Positions 43,715-54,076 of a DNA stretch of 64,000 bases are shown here, piece after piece. How positions within the stretch are numbered: the first letter of the stretch is position 1; each line of letters opens with the position of its first letter. The notes under the pieces were generated by a model. It did no database searches. It was given only the letters and a program-made list of their open reading frames with translations, and was not told where the DNA came from. Made by a program: the position numbers and the translations under genes. This DNA comes from Oscillospiraceae bacterium (lineage in GTDB: Bacteria > Bacillota > Clostridia > Oscillospirales > Ruminococcaceae), in NCBI GenBank assembly GCA_015067145.1, contig SVNA01000007.1, positions 22,288 through 86,287 of the forward strand, written 5' to 3'.

Positions 43715-45667
43715 ATGAGCGAAAGAAAATCCTTTTACATCACAACTCCTATCTACTATCCGTCCGATAATCTTCATATCGGCCACAGCTACACAACAGT
43801 AGCATGCGACGCTTTGTCCCGCTATAAAAGACTGCAGGGCTATGACGTAATGTTCCTTACAGGTACAGACGAACACGGCCAGAAAATTCAGGACAAGGCT
43901 GCAGCTGCAGGCAAAACACCAAAACAGTATGTTGATGAAATTGTAGAAAACATCAAAGAACTGTGGAAACTTCTCGACGTTAAATACGACAGATTTATCA
44001 GAACAACCGACCATTATCACGAAGAAGCTATCCAGAAAATCTTCAGAATGCTTTATGACAAAGGCGACATCTACAAAGGTTTCTACGAAGGTCACTACTG
44101 CAAACCTTGTGAAACTTTCTGGACACAGAGTCAGCTTGTAGACGGCAAATGCCCTGACTGCGGCCGTGAAGTTTATCTTGCAAAAGAAGATGCTTACTTC
44201 TTCAAACTTTCCAACTATGCAGACAGACTGCTGAAACACTACGAAGAAAACCCAAGATTTATAGAGCCTGAAACACGTAAAAACGAGATGATCAGTTTTA
44301 TCAAACAGGGCTTGCAGGACCTTTGCGTTTCCCGTACAACTGTTAAATGGGGTATCCCTGTTGACTTTGACCCTGACCATACAGTTTATGTTTGGGTTGA
44401 TGCTCTCTCCAACTACATCACAGCATTGGGCAAATTCAACGATGAATACGACGACTACGAAAGATTCTGGCCTGCAACATGTCACATGGTAGGTAAAGAA
44501 ATTCTCCGTTTCCACACAATCATCTGGCCTGCAATGCTTATGGCTCTTGATCTGGAACTTCCAAAACAGGTATTCGGTCACGGCTGGCTTCTCCTTGAAG
44601 GCGGTAAAATGAGTAAGAGTGTCGGCAACGTTGTTGACCCCGTTGTTCTCTGTGACAAATACGGTGTTGACGCTATCAGATACTTCCTGCTGCGTGAAAT
44701 TCCATTCGGCAACGATGGCGTATATACAAATGAAGCATTGATGAACCGTATCAATGCTGACCTTGCAAACGACCTTGGCAACCTTGTAAGCCGCAGTGTT
44801 GCAATGATTGAAAAATACTTTGGCGGCACAATCCCTGCTGAAAGAGAAGCTGCAGAGGTTGACAAAGAACTTATCGCACTTTGTGAAGGTCTTGAAGCTA
44901 AAGCAACAGAATGCATGGACAACCTGCTTATCCCACAGGCTCTGCAGGAGATCTTCAAGGTTATTCAGAGAGCAAACAAATACATCGACGAAACAGCTCC
45001 TTGGGTACTTGCTAAAGACGAAGCAAACAAAGCCCGCCTTGCAACAGTAATGTACAACCTTGTTGAAGCACTGCGTTTTGCAAATACTCTTCTCCAGGCA
45101 TTTCTGCCAACAACAGCAACAAAAATCAGTGCACAGCTTGGCTTTGCAGAAGATGATCTTAAATTTGAAAACCTTAAATTCGGTTACAAAACTGATGTAA
45201 CAGTTAAAAAAGGTGATGTTATCTTCCCTCGTATCGATATTGCAAAAGAAATGAAACTGCTTGAAGAACAGGAAAAAGCAAAAGCTGAAGCTGCTGCAAA
45301 AGCTGCTGCACCTGCTGTTGAAGAAGAAAAGCCAGAGCCAAAGGCAGAAATCACAATCGATGACTTTATCAAAATCGATCTTGTAGTTGGTGAAATCCGC
45401 CATTGTGAAAGACTGCCAAAATCCGATAAACTTCTCAAATCCACAATCTTTGACGGCGAAAGAGAAAGAACAATCCTTTCTGGTATTGCACAGTGGTATA
45501 CACCTGAAGATATGATTGGCAAAAAGGTTGTTATTGTTGCTAACCTTGCCCCAAGAAAAATGCGTGGTGTTATAAGCGAAGGTATGATTCTTGCTTCTGA
45601 AGCTGATGGCGATGTAAAAGTTGTATTTATCGACAAAGACGTTCCTGCAGGCAGCAGAATCGGCTAA
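43715..45667 (+). CDS. metG: Methionyl-tRNA synthetase
   Basis: Charges tRNA-Met. The 650-residue enzyme has the HIGH motif (LHIGHSYT), the zinc knuckle (CKPCETFW and CPDCGR), the KMSKS loop (GGKMSKSVGNVVDP), the anticodon-binding helices and a C-terminal EMAP/Trbp-like tRNA-binding domain (about residues 545-650) after a Glu/Ala/Lys-rich linker (about 515-545). The dimerising C-terminal domain is usual for Firmicutes MetG. GAGGTTTATATAAA precedes ATG 43715. A 28-codon ORF with its own ribosome binding site lies upstream. Confidence 0.97.
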   Translation: MSERKSFYITTPIYYPSDNLHIGHSYTTVACDALSRYKRLQGYDVMFLTGTDEHGQKIQDKAAAAGKTPKQYVDEIVENIKELWKLLDVKYDRFIRTTDHYHEEAIQKIFRMLYDKGDIYKGFYEGHYCKPCETFWTQSQLVDGKCPDCGREVYLAKEDAYFFKLSNYADRLLKHYEENPRFIEPETRKNEMISFIKQGLQDLCVSRTTVKWGIPVDFDPDHTVYVWVDALSNYITALGKFNDEYDDYERFWPATCHMVGKEILRFHTIIWPAMLMALDLELPKQVFGHGWLLLEGGKMSKSVGNVVDPVVLCDKYGVDAIRYFLLREIPFGNDGVYTNEALMNRINADLANDLGNLVSRSVAMIEKYFGGTIPAEREAAEVDKELIALCEGLEAKATECMDNLLIPQALQEIFKVIQRANKYIDETAPWVLAKDEANKARLATVMYNLVEALRFANTLLQAFLPTTATKISAQLGFAEDDLKFENLKFGYKTDVTVKKGDVIFPRIDIAKEMKLLEEQEKAKAEAAAKAAAPAVEEEKPEPKAEITIDDFIKIDLVVGEIRHCERLPKSDKLLKSTIFDGERERTILSGIAQWYTPEDMIGKKVVIVANLAPRKMRGVISEGMILASEADGDVKVVFIDKDVPAGSRIG

Positions 45668-45678
45668 TAAATTTTAAT

Positions 45679-45714
45679 ATGCACTGCTCATATCCATATG
45701 GGCAGTGCATAATT
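45679..45714 (+). terminator. Weak terminator hairpin after metG
   Basis: ATGCACTGC (45679-45687) pairs with GCAGTGCAT (45702-45710), followed by AATTTTAAC. The T run is interrupted, so partial read-through to 45743 is likely. Confidence 0.55.
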
Positions 45715-45742
45715 TTAACATATATTTTTAAGAGAAAGTATT

Positions 45743-47170
45743 ATGAAGAGATTACAATCAAACTTATATTTTATATTCTTTATATTGTTTATCCCCGCAT
45801 TGTTTCTTGTTTCAGGTTTATTTTTGGGAAAATTTGCTGAATTTAAGAATATTCTCTATTTAGCTGCACTTGTCGCAGTATTTATTGCTGCTTTTATAGC
45901 CATAAACAAATCTGTTGACCGTTTTGGCGGCAAATTTTTTTATGGCGGTCTTATATGTTTAAGTATCGTTCTTTTGGGACTCCAGCTGGTGCACTGTCTC
46001 GGCAGTTATACCATTCCTCTCAAAGGCGATATGGAGGCTATGTATACTGCTGTAAAGGAAGCCGTAAGCTATGGTGAACTTACAGACAGTGTGCCTTACT
46101 TTCTGCGTCACTCGCACCAGATGTTTACAATGTTTTTCTACACTGTTGTAAACAGGATTTTTGTTATGCTTGGTTCCTCCGATGCTGTGAATATGACAGG
46201 TACAGTTGCTTTGAACTGCCTTATGACCACAACAGGCGGCATACTTCTCACCTTCGCTGTCAGACGTTTGTCTGACGAAAAATTTGCATTGTTTACAATG
46301 TTCCTTTTTGCAATGTGCAACAGCTACTGGGGCAGCAGTGCATATCTTTATTCCCATCCCCTTTCTGTATTCTTTCTCTGTCTTGCAATTTTCTGTTTTA
46401 CTTTCTGCTGTACCGCAGAACACAAAATTGCAAAAGCTATCTGGCTCGTTGTATCAGGTATTGCATTTGCTTTATGCAAAAGCGTTGAAGGCATAACACT
46501 TATAGCCCTTATTGCTGCTTTGATTTATCTGTTCATCAGTGCTCCTTCATTTAAAAAATTCATATTCAGTGCTGTTGCTGTAGTTGCATCATTTACTGTG
46601 ACAGTTGTTATGATTTCCACCGTTTACAATGTTTTGGGTATTATTGACACCACAAATCAGGAGCAGGAAGAAATACCTCTCACCCATTGGATTATGATGG
46701 GTTTCAGCGAAACCGGCACCTATCAGGAAGACGACTATCAGGCAACTGTAAACACACCCGGTAAAGATGCTAAACTGGCATTGCACAAAAAAGAACTTGC
46801 CAGACGCATTTCTGAACGCTCTCCTGATGAAATGACAAAGTTTCTTATTAGCAAACAGAAGATGGACTGGCTGGGCAAAACCTATGGTGAACCTGTGATT
46901 TTTGTTGACAACAGCTGCTGGAATTTCGCATACCGTTTTATTATGGTTATCACAATTTTGCTTTGCAGTGTTGTTTCCTTTATAAAAAAATGGAAAAACA
47001 AATCCTTTGATGTTGACTTTGCCGCTTTCAGCCGTATCTACATAATGGGTATTTTCCTGTTTTTCTTTATATGGGAATGCTACACAACCTATCTGTTCTC
47101 CTCTCTTCCTATGATAATCACCTGTGCGGTTTTGAGTATCTATGAAATAACCGCAAAAAAATCATGTTAA
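45743..47170 (+). CDS. Multi-pass membrane protein, GT-C/GT39-like
   Basis: A 475-residue membrane protein with about ten helices and an extracytoplasmic loop rich in charged residues near residues 300-375. Loop 1 contains LKGDMEAMYTAVKEAVSYGE, with an Asp in the position where GT-C enzymes keep their catalytic acid, and a later FLRHSHQMF could supply His. It resembles dolichyl-phosphate-mannose or ArnT-type glycosyltransferases in topology, but similarity is weak, so I leave the function open. AGAGAAAG is upstream of ATG 45743. It is followed by tatD after 12 bases. Confidence 0.75.
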   Translation: MKRLQSNLYFIFFILFIPALFLVSGLFLGKFAEFKNILYLAALVAVFIAAFIAINKSVDRFGGKFFYGGLICLSIVLLGLQLVHCLGSYTIPLKGDMEAMYTAVKEAVSYGELTDSVPYFLRHSHQMFTMFFYTVVNRIFVMLGSSDAVNMTGTVALNCLMTTTGGILLTFAVRRLSDEKFALFTMFLFAMCNSYWGSSAYLYSHPLSVFFLCLAIFCFTFCCTAEHKIAKAIWLVVSGIAFALCKSVEGITLIALIAALIYLFISAPSFKKFIFSAVAVVASFTVTVVMISTVYNVLGIIDTTNQEQEEIPLTHWIMMGFSETGTYQEDDYQATVNTPGKDAKLALHKKELARRISERSPDEMTKFLISKQKMDWLGKTYGEPVIFVDNSCWNFAYRFIMVITILLCSVVSFIKKWKNKSFDVDFAAFSRIYIMGIFLFFFIWECYTTYLFSSLPMIITCAVLSIYEITAKKSC

Positions 47171-47182
47171 AAGGTAAACTTT

Positions 47183-47962
47183 ATGAATAAGATTTTTGAC
47201 AGTCACAGTCATTATAACAACAAGGCTTTTGACGAAGACTATAATCAGCTTATGCAGCATCTGAAAGACAATGGTGTTGGATATATTATGAACTGCGGCA
47301 GCAGTGTACAAGCAAGCCGCAAGGCTATGGAACAAAGCCACAGCAGCGATTTTATGTGCTTTTGTGCAGGTATCCACCCGCTTGATATTGAAGATGACAT
47401 CTGTGACAAAGATTTTGCCGAGATTGAAAAGATGGCTGCAGACAGCAAATGCAAGGCTATCGGTGAAATCGGTCTCGATTATCACTATGATGATGCGGCA
47501 GCACCTGAAATACAAAAACAGGTATTTATCCGCCAGCTTGATATGGCAGTAAAACTGAACCTGCCTGTTATCATTCACATCCGTGAAGCTATGCAGGATT
47601 CACTTGAAATCCTAAAAAAATACGAAGGCAAACTCCGCGGGGTTATACACTGTTTCTCTGGCAGTGCAGAAAGTGCTAAAATTCTTGTAAAAATGGGATT
47701 CTATATAGGTTTCACAGGCGTTGTAACCTTTAAAAATGCCCGCAAGGCACTGGAAGCTATGAAGGTTGTGCCTTTTGATAAGCTTCTTATCGAAACCGAC
47801 TGTCCGTATATGGCCCCGGAACCATACCGCGGCAAACGCTGTGATTCTTCTATGCTCCATCAGGTAGCACAGAAAATTGCAGATGAGCTTGGCAAAACCA
47901 AAGAAGATGTGCTCTGCCAGACATACGAAAATGCAGCAAGACTGTTCTGCATTGAGCAATAA
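47183..47962 (+). CDS. tatD: TatD family metal-dependent deoxyribonuclease
   Basis: A 259-residue TIM-barrel hydrolase. Metal ligands: the N-terminal DSHSHYNN (HxH), GEIGLDYHYD (Glu), HIREAM (His), HCFSG (His) and ETDCPYMAPEPYRG (Asp). TatD enzymes trim 3' DNA or RNA ends; in many Firmicutes the gene follows metG, as here with one membrane-protein gene between. It starts with ATG 47183 behind AAAAGGTAAACTTT. The length matches the family. Confidence 0.95.
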   Translation: MNKIFDSHSHYNNKAFDEDYNQLMQHLKDNGVGYIMNCGSSVQASRKAMEQSHSSDFMCFCAGIHPLDIEDDICDKDFAEIEKMAADSKCKAIGEIGLDYHYDDAAAPEIQKQVFIRQLDMAVKLNLPVIIHIREAMQDSLEILKKYEGKLRGVIHCFSGSAESAKILVKMGFYIGFTGVVTFKNARKALEAMKVVPFDKLLIETDCPYMAPEPYRGKRCDSSMLHQVAQKIADELGKTKEDVLCQTYENAARLFCIEQ

Positions 47963-47991
47963 CGGATATTATAATTATATATTGATAGAAT

Positions 47992-48023
47992 AAAACCACA
48001 GCACTGTTCTCTGCTGTGGTTTT
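47992..48023 (+). terminator. Intrinsic terminator after tatD
   Basis: AAAACCACAGCA (47992-48003) pairs with TGCTGTGGTTTT (48012-48023), followed by T. Confidence 0.92.
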
Positions 48024-48100
48024 TACAATTTCACGTTTACAATAAAGAATATTTATTATATAATATAATATTGGAAAAAGTATTTTGTATGGAGAAATAT

Positions 48101-49309
48101 ATGCAACAAAAGAAAAAAAGAGAACGCTGGATAAAAACAAGACATAAAATTATTACAGCTGTTTTAAAGCCATTTTTGGGCACATATACCAGATGGAAAT
48201 TCGGTGTTGATGTCAAAAAGTTCACCGAACAGGGCGACAGGCAATATCTTATTGTGATGAATCATCAGACAAGTTTTGACCAGTTCTTTATCGCAATGGC
48301 CTTTGACGGACCCGTTTACTATATCGCTACCGAGGATATCTTCTCCCTTGGATGGCTGTCCAAACTGTTGGTATGGGCTGTTGCACCTATTCCTATCAAA
48401 AAGCAGACAACCGACCTTAAGGCTGTTAAAACCTGTCTGCGTGTTGCCAAGGAGGGTGGCACAATCGCCCTTGCACCTGAAGGCAACCGTACATATAGCG
48501 GACGCACTGTATACATAAAACCTTCCATTGCAAAGCTGGCAAAGACGCTGAGATTGCCTGTTGCAATCTTTCGCATTGAAGAAGGTTACGGTATTCAGCC
48601 TCGCTGGAGCAACACTGTGCGTAAAGGTAAAATGAAAGCCTATGTTTCCCGTGTTATTGAACCTGAAGAATATAAGGCTCTTTCCGATGAAGAATTTTTT
48701 GATATTCTTGAAAAAGAACTTTATGTTGATGAAAACGTGCTCAGCGGTACATTCACAGGCAATCACCTTGCTGAATATATGGAACGTGCAGTTCATGTTT
48801 GTCCTGACTGCGGTTTTGCAAAATTTGAAAGTCACGGTGATATTGTTGAATGTAAAAGCTGCGGCAAGCAGATAAGATATACCGCTACCAAAGAGATGGT
48901 TGGTGTAAACTGTGAGTTTCCGTTCCTTTTCTTCGGCCAGTGGTATGATTATCAGAGTGATTATATAAACGGCACAGATGTTACAAAACTCACTAAAGAG
49001 CCTATCTTTACCGATGTTGCAAATCTTTCCGAAGTTATTCTCTATGATAAAAAGCATACGATAAAAAATAATGTAAACATCAGCCTCTACGGCGACAGGG
49101 TTATAATCGGCGATATACTCACATGCCGCTTTGATGAAACTTCAACCATCACTGTTCTCGGCAAAAACAAGGCAAATATCTATTATAATGACAAAGTTTA
49201 TCAGCTTAAGAGTGATGAACGCTTTAATGCTCTTAAATATGTACAAATATTCAACAGATATAAAAACATAAAGGAAGGTAATGAGGATGGAAAATTTTTG
49301 GGATTATAG
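48101..49309 (+). CDS. PlsC-type acyltransferase with C-terminal zinc ribbon
   Basis: A 402-residue protein. Residues ~20-225 form the lysophospholipid acyltransferase domain (1-acylglycerol-3-phosphate acyltransferase family): the HX4D motif is NHQTSFDQFF and the substrate motif is APEGNRTYSG. Residues ~245-275 hold a four-Cys zinc ribbon (CPDC and CKSC, 18 residues apart), and a ~130-residue beta-rich tail follows. I take ATG 48101 (MQQKKK) with GGAG six bases upstream over the TTG at 48071. It is 17-29 bases ahead of, and overlaps, the GltS-like gene. Confidence 0.9.
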   Translation: MQQKKKRERWIKTRHKIITAVLKPFLGTYTRWKFGVDVKKFTEQGDRQYLIVMNHQTSFDQFFIAMAFDGPVYYIATEDIFSLGWLSKLLVWAVAPIPIKKQTTDLKAVKTCLRVAKEGGTIALAPEGNRTYSGRTVYIKPSIAKLAKTLRLPVAIFRIEEGYGIQPRWSNTVRKGKMKAYVSRVIEPEEYKALSDEEFFDILEKELYVDENVLSGTFTGNHLAEYMERAVHVCPDCGFAKFESHGDIVECKSCGKQIRYTATKEMVGVNCEFPFLFFGQWYDYQSDYINGTDVTKLTKEPIFTDVANLSEVILYDKKHTIKNNVNISLYGDRVIIGDILTCRFDETSTITVLGKNKANIYYNDKVYQLKSDERFNALKYVQIFNRYKNIKEGNEDGKFLGL

Positions 49310-50696
49310 TGTCTGGGGTTCCCTTAACCTTATAGCTTGCTTGTTGTTAAGCTTGCTGCTCGCAAATACTCTTAAAAGAAAAATCAAATTATTGCGTGCA
49401 TCTCTTATACCCACTTCTGTTCTTGGCGGTGCAATTCTTCTTTCTATCAGCGGTTTTTACAAACTGTTTACAGGAAATGTATTTTTCGACACACTGTTCT
49501 TTGGCGGTAACGGTATGGCAACACTGGAAATTATTACATATCACTGCCTTGCCCTTGGTTTTATTGCATCCGCTTTCAAAACCTCCGACAACAAGATGAC
49601 AAAACAGCGTGGTGCTGAAATTTTCAACACAGGAGTTACAACAGTTTCCACATATCTTATTCAGGGTATTTTTGGTCTTGGTGTTACAATAATCGCAGCT
49701 TTGTTTGTAAAGGAATTTTTTGTTGCTGCTGGTCTGCTGCTGCCTTTCGGTTATGGTCAGGGCACAGGTCAGGCTCTCAACTACGGCAACATCTACGAAA
49801 CACAGTTTGGTTTTTCCGGCGGCAAAAGCTTCGGGCTTACTGTTGCTGCATTCGGCTTTATCTGTGCTGCTCTGGGCGGTGTTATTCATCTTAATATCCT
49901 CAAGAGAAAAGGTAAAATCAACTGGATTAACTCCGAAGAAGCTGCAAACGATACTCTCTCCAGTGAAGATATTCAGACTGAAAATGAAATCCCTATGCAG
50001 GGCAGTATCGATAAAATGACTATCCAGCTGGCATTTGTGCTTGTTGCATACCTTATCACCTATTTTCTTATGACAGCCCTTGGTGCTGTTATCCCTGGTA
50101 TGAAGAGTGTTATATTCGGTTTCAACTTCCTGCTTGGTGTGCTTTCTGCAACAATTATGAAAACTGTCGTAAAGTGGCTTAGAAAAACCAAGCTTATGAA
50201 CAGACAGTACCTCAACAACTTCCTTATGACCAGAACAAGCAACTTTTTCTTTGACATAATGATTGTTGCAGGTATTGCTGCTATCCGTCTTGGTATCTTC
50301 CAACATTATTGGGCAATACTTCTTATCATTGGCCTTGGCGGTGCACTTATCACCTACTTCTACCTTGCGTTTGTCTGCAGAAATCTGTTCCCTGAATATG
50401 AAAATGAACAGTTTGTTGCAATGTACGGCATGCTTACAGGTACAGCAAGTACGGGTGTAGTTCTGCTTAGAGAAATTGACGGTGAATTCAAAACACCTGT
50501 TGCAGACAATATTGTTTATCAGAACTTCCCTGCCATTATATTTGGTTTCCCGATTATGCTTCTTGCAACACTGGCACCTGTAAAACCATATCTTACATGG
50601 GGCATTCTGCTTGCATTCTTTGTTATTATGAATATTATTCTTTTCCGCAGCAAAATATTTAAATTTGGCAAAAATAAGAAAACAGCTAAAAATTAA
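49287..50696 (+). CDS. GltS-like sodium/glutamate symporter family protein
   Basis: A 469-residue protein with about 12 helices that matches the GltS (Na+/glutamate symporter) family: LLLPFGYGQGTGQALNYG is the conserved glycine/polar signature, and MYGMLTGTASTGVVLLREID is the repeat of it in the second half. Relatives carry glutamate or other dicarboxylates. I prefer ATG 49287 (MENFWD) over ATG 49281 because the upstream GGAAGG then has proper spacing. It overlaps the PlsC stop by 23 bases and ends in a strong terminator. The substrate is unproven. Confidence 0.85.
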   Translation: MENFWDYSVWGSLNLIACLLLSLLLANTLKRKIKLLRASLIPTSVLGGAILLSISGFYKLFTGNVFFDTLFFGGNGMATLEIITYHCLALGFIASAFKTSDNKMTKQRGAEIFNTGVTTVSTYLIQGIFGLGVTIIAALFVKEFFVAAGLLLPFGYGQGTGQALNYGNIYETQFGFSGGKSFGLTVAAFGFICAALGGVIHLNILKRKGKINWINSEEAANDTLSSEDIQTENEIPMQGSIDKMTIQLAFVLVAYLITYFLMTALGAVIPGMKSVIFGFNFLLGVLSATIMKTVVKWLRKTKLMNRQYLNNFLMTRTSNFFFDIMIVAGIAAIRLGIFQHYWAILLIIGLGGALITYFYLAFVCRNLFPEYENEQFVAMYGMLTGTASTGVVLLREIDGEFKTPVADNIVYQNFPAIIFGFPIMLLATLAPVKPYLTWGILLAFFVIMNIILFRSKIFKFGKNKKTAKN

Positions 50697-50705
50697 TAAA
50701 AAACA

Positions 50706-50735
50706 GACGGTGTCGGTTAACAAACCGATACCGTC
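50706..50735 (+). terminator. Intrinsic terminator after the GltS-like gene
   Basis: GACGGTGTCGGTT (50706-50718) pairs with AACCGATACCGTC (50723-50735), with one G-U pair, followed by CTTTTATTTG. The HATPase gene ends nearby on the other strand. Confidence 0.88.
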
Positions 50736-50759
50736 CTTTTATTTGAATCAGAATATTAT

Positions 50760-51593
50760 TTACAAATCTGGCAGACTGCAATATTCACAAAGCTGAATAA
50801 AAATATCGCTGTATCTGTTGAGAAGCATTTCCGATGAACTGCTACGCAGTATATTGTCATCATATACCATATGGTCCGGTATGGAAATCAGGTAGCTTAC
50901 TCCCTCTGAAAACTCGGTCTGCAACAAAATTGTACCGCCTGCGTGTTTTATAGCCTGCTGAGCAATATACAGTCCTATCCCCATATTGCCGTTTTGTTCC
51001 CCATCGTCAAAAGGATTAACTGTGAAAAACGGGTTGAATATCTCCTGTGCAATATGCGGTTTGATGCCAATGGAGTTATCTCTGTAAACAAGCACACATC
51101 TTCCATTTTCTTTTTTCAGGGAAACATGAACCTGCACATTATCTCCCTGACGATAATCAAAGCTGTTCAGCAACAGGTTCAACAACGCCACTGTAAGAAG
51201 CATACTGTTACCTTCCACAAAACACCCTTCCTCTACATCCAGGTTAATTTTTAAATATCCCGGCAAAACTATTTTTGAACCGGAAAACACATTGTTTACT
51301 AGCTCTGAAAAACTGATTGTATTTTTTGTAAACTGATAGTTGCCCAAAAATTTTGCAGCCACAGATATATTATTGATACCTTTGAGGATAGCATAGGTAT
51401 TTTTATATACCCCATGCAGATTTTCAATGGCTTTTTCTGTATTCTGGTTGTTTATATTGTTAACCAACATAGGTAAAGATGCAAAAATACCTGTTGCAGG
51501 CTCGCGGAACTGAATATTGATAAGATCTATATATTCAATCAGCTTTTCGTGCATCACATTATTGGTTATATCCTGTTTTTCTTTATCGCTCAT
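50760..51593 (-). CDS. Orphan histidine-kinase-like ATPase lacking the phospho-acceptor His
   Basis: A 277-residue soluble protein. The second half is a good HATPase_c domain: N box ALLNLLLNSFDY, G1-like DNSIGIKPH, F box IFNPFFT, G2 GNMGIGLYIAQQ. The first ~100 residues align to the DHp helices, but at the H-box the sequence is NIQFREPATGI, where kinases have S-H-E-F-R-T-P: Ile27 replaces the His. I see no sensor or membrane part and no response regulator nearby. I chose ATG 51593; TTG 51626 has no ribosome binding site. It could be a kinase partner, a phosphatase or an inhibitor. Confidence 0.8.
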   Translation of the reverse strand: MSDKEKQDITNNVMHEKLIEYIDLINIQFREPATGIFASLPMLVNNINNQNTEKAIENLHGVYKNTYAILKGINNISVAAKFLGNYQFTKNTISFSELVNNVFSGSKIVLPGYLKINLDVEEGCFVEGNSMLLTVALLNLLLNSFDYRQGDNVQVHVSLKKENGRCVLVYRDNSIGIKPHIAQEIFNPFFTVNPFDDGEQNGNMGIGLYIAQQAIKHAGGTILLQTEFSEGVSYLISIPDHMVYDDNILRSSSSEMLLNRYSDIFIQLCEYCSLPDL

Positions 51594-52966
<1,373 letters not shown>

Positions 52967-52989
52967 TTTGTATTACAGATTAATTATTA

Positions 52990-53013
52990 AAGCCTCGGAA
53001 AATTCCGAGGCTT
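52990..53013 (+). terminator. Intrinsic terminator after gap
   Basis: AAGCCTCGG (52990-52998) pairs with CCGAGGCTT (53005-53013), followed by TTTTT. Confidence 0.93.
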
Positions 53014-53069
53014 TTTTATTTGCTTATTTATATTATAATTAACTGTTCTGCCGTATAATTATCATATAT

Positions 53070-53420
53070 CTATTCTACGTTCTTTAACAAATCTTCAACT
53101 GATGTGTTATACAGCCTTGCAATAGCAATAAGATTTGATGTGCTGGGGTCTGATATGCCATTTTCCCATTTTGATACTGCCTGCCTGCTTACACCAAGTA
53201 CTTCGGCAACGAATTCCTGTGTCATATTGCAGCTTATCCTGTGTTCTTTCAGTGTTTCGCCAAGCGATTTTTTTATATCTGATTTTTCTTTGCGGATATC
53301 TGAGGAATTTATGTATTTTTTAAGTGTCTTTACAACAAGAACAAACAAATATACAATCCCGCATAACGATATCAAACCTATCACAAAAACCAAAACTGTC
53401 GCAATCAATGTATTTGACAT
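53070..53420 (-). CDS. Membrane-anchored XRE-family regulator (HTH at the C terminus)
   Basis: A 116-residue protein with an unusual order: a membrane helix at about residues 7-31 (LVFVIGLISLCGIVYLFVLVV), a Lys-rich linker, then a complete XRE HTH at residues ~52-107 (LKEHRISCNMTQEFVAEVLG then VSRQAVSKWENGISDPSTSNL). Most clostridial XRE proteins have the HTH first. The DNA-binding part would face the cytoplasm. AAGGAGACGGTAAT precedes ATG 53420, supporting the start. It is a single gene between gap and queT. Target genes are unknown. Confidence 0.85.
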   Translation of the reverse strand: MSNTLIATVLVFVIGLISLCGIVYLFVLVVKTLKKYINSSDIRKEKSDIKKSLGETLKEHRISCNMTQEFVAEVLGVSRQAVSKWENGISDPSTSNLIAIARLYNTSVEDLLKNVE

Positions 53421-53528
53421 ATTACCGTCTCCTTTACTGTTTTGTAATCAGATTTTATCACATAAGATGTATTGCCACCATCAACTATTACGCAACCTTT
53501 GGTTGCTGTACTATTATACGGATATAAT

Positions 53529-54068
53529 TTAACTTACCAAGTCCTTTAATGTTTTATTATTTTCTACCAGTCTCACCATCATAAGTCCGATTACACCACA
53601 GCTTAAAAACTGGCCTGCACCTACACTTGTTGCCTGAGCCCAGAATATAACAGGGCTGAAGCTGCCGTTGTTTATGAAAACACAAAGTTCCCATCCAATT
53701 ATAACAGCATTAAATATTATTGGTGGAACTACTGACAATATCGGCAGACCTTTTATCCTTACTTTTCTAAACAGATATGTGCATATCGCTGCAGCAAAGG
53801 TCGCAAAGGTGCCGAATATTATATCCAGAGAACCCAATATATTTGCACCTGTAAAAAATCCTATAAGATTTGTAATAAAGCAGCCCACTGTAACACCCGA
53901 TATGTTATGAAAGCTGAACAGTGGCAGCAAAACAAGAGCTTCGCTTATTCTTATATTTACAGGGCCGTAAGAAATTGCGGAAAGACAAAGACTTAACACT
54001 GCATAAATAGCGGCAATCATAGCCTGTCTGGAAAGGTTATTTATCTTTTTTGATAATCTTTTACTCAT
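53529..54068 (-). CDS. queT: QueT family transporter (queuosine-precursor uptake)
   Basis: QueT is the substrate-binding (S) component of an ECF-type transporter for queuosine precursors such as preQ1 or queuine. The 179-residue protein has about five to six helices and the family start AAIYAVLSLCLSAISYGPVNIRISEAL, with IIFGTFATFAAAICTYLFRK and FNAVIIGWE further on. The ECF energising module is not in the window. AAGGAG lies eight bases before ATG 54068 but can pair with an upstream CTCCTT (54098-54103). The leader is structured (see the 54077-54208 entry). Confidence 0.93.
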   Translation of the reverse strand: MSKRLSKKINNLSRQAMIAAIYAVLSLCLSAISYGPVNIRISEALVLLPLFSFHNISGVTVGCFITNLIGFFTGANILGSLDIIFGTFATFAAAICTYLFRKVRIKGLPILSVVPPIIFNAVIIGWELCVFINNGSFSPVIFWAQATSVGAGQFLSCGVIGLMMVRLVENNKTLKDLVS

Positions 54069-54076
54069 TTTAAACT

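Noticed and set aside
43706..45403. Long minus-strand open frame (565 codons) opposite metG
   Set aside because: A codon-bias shadow of metG: Cys/Phe-rich composition, no ribosome binding site, no family match.
49389..50723. Minus-strand open frame (444 codons) opposite the GltS-like gene
   Set aside because: The composition is Lys/Cys/Asn-rich without domain features. The plus-strand gene has a clear family match.
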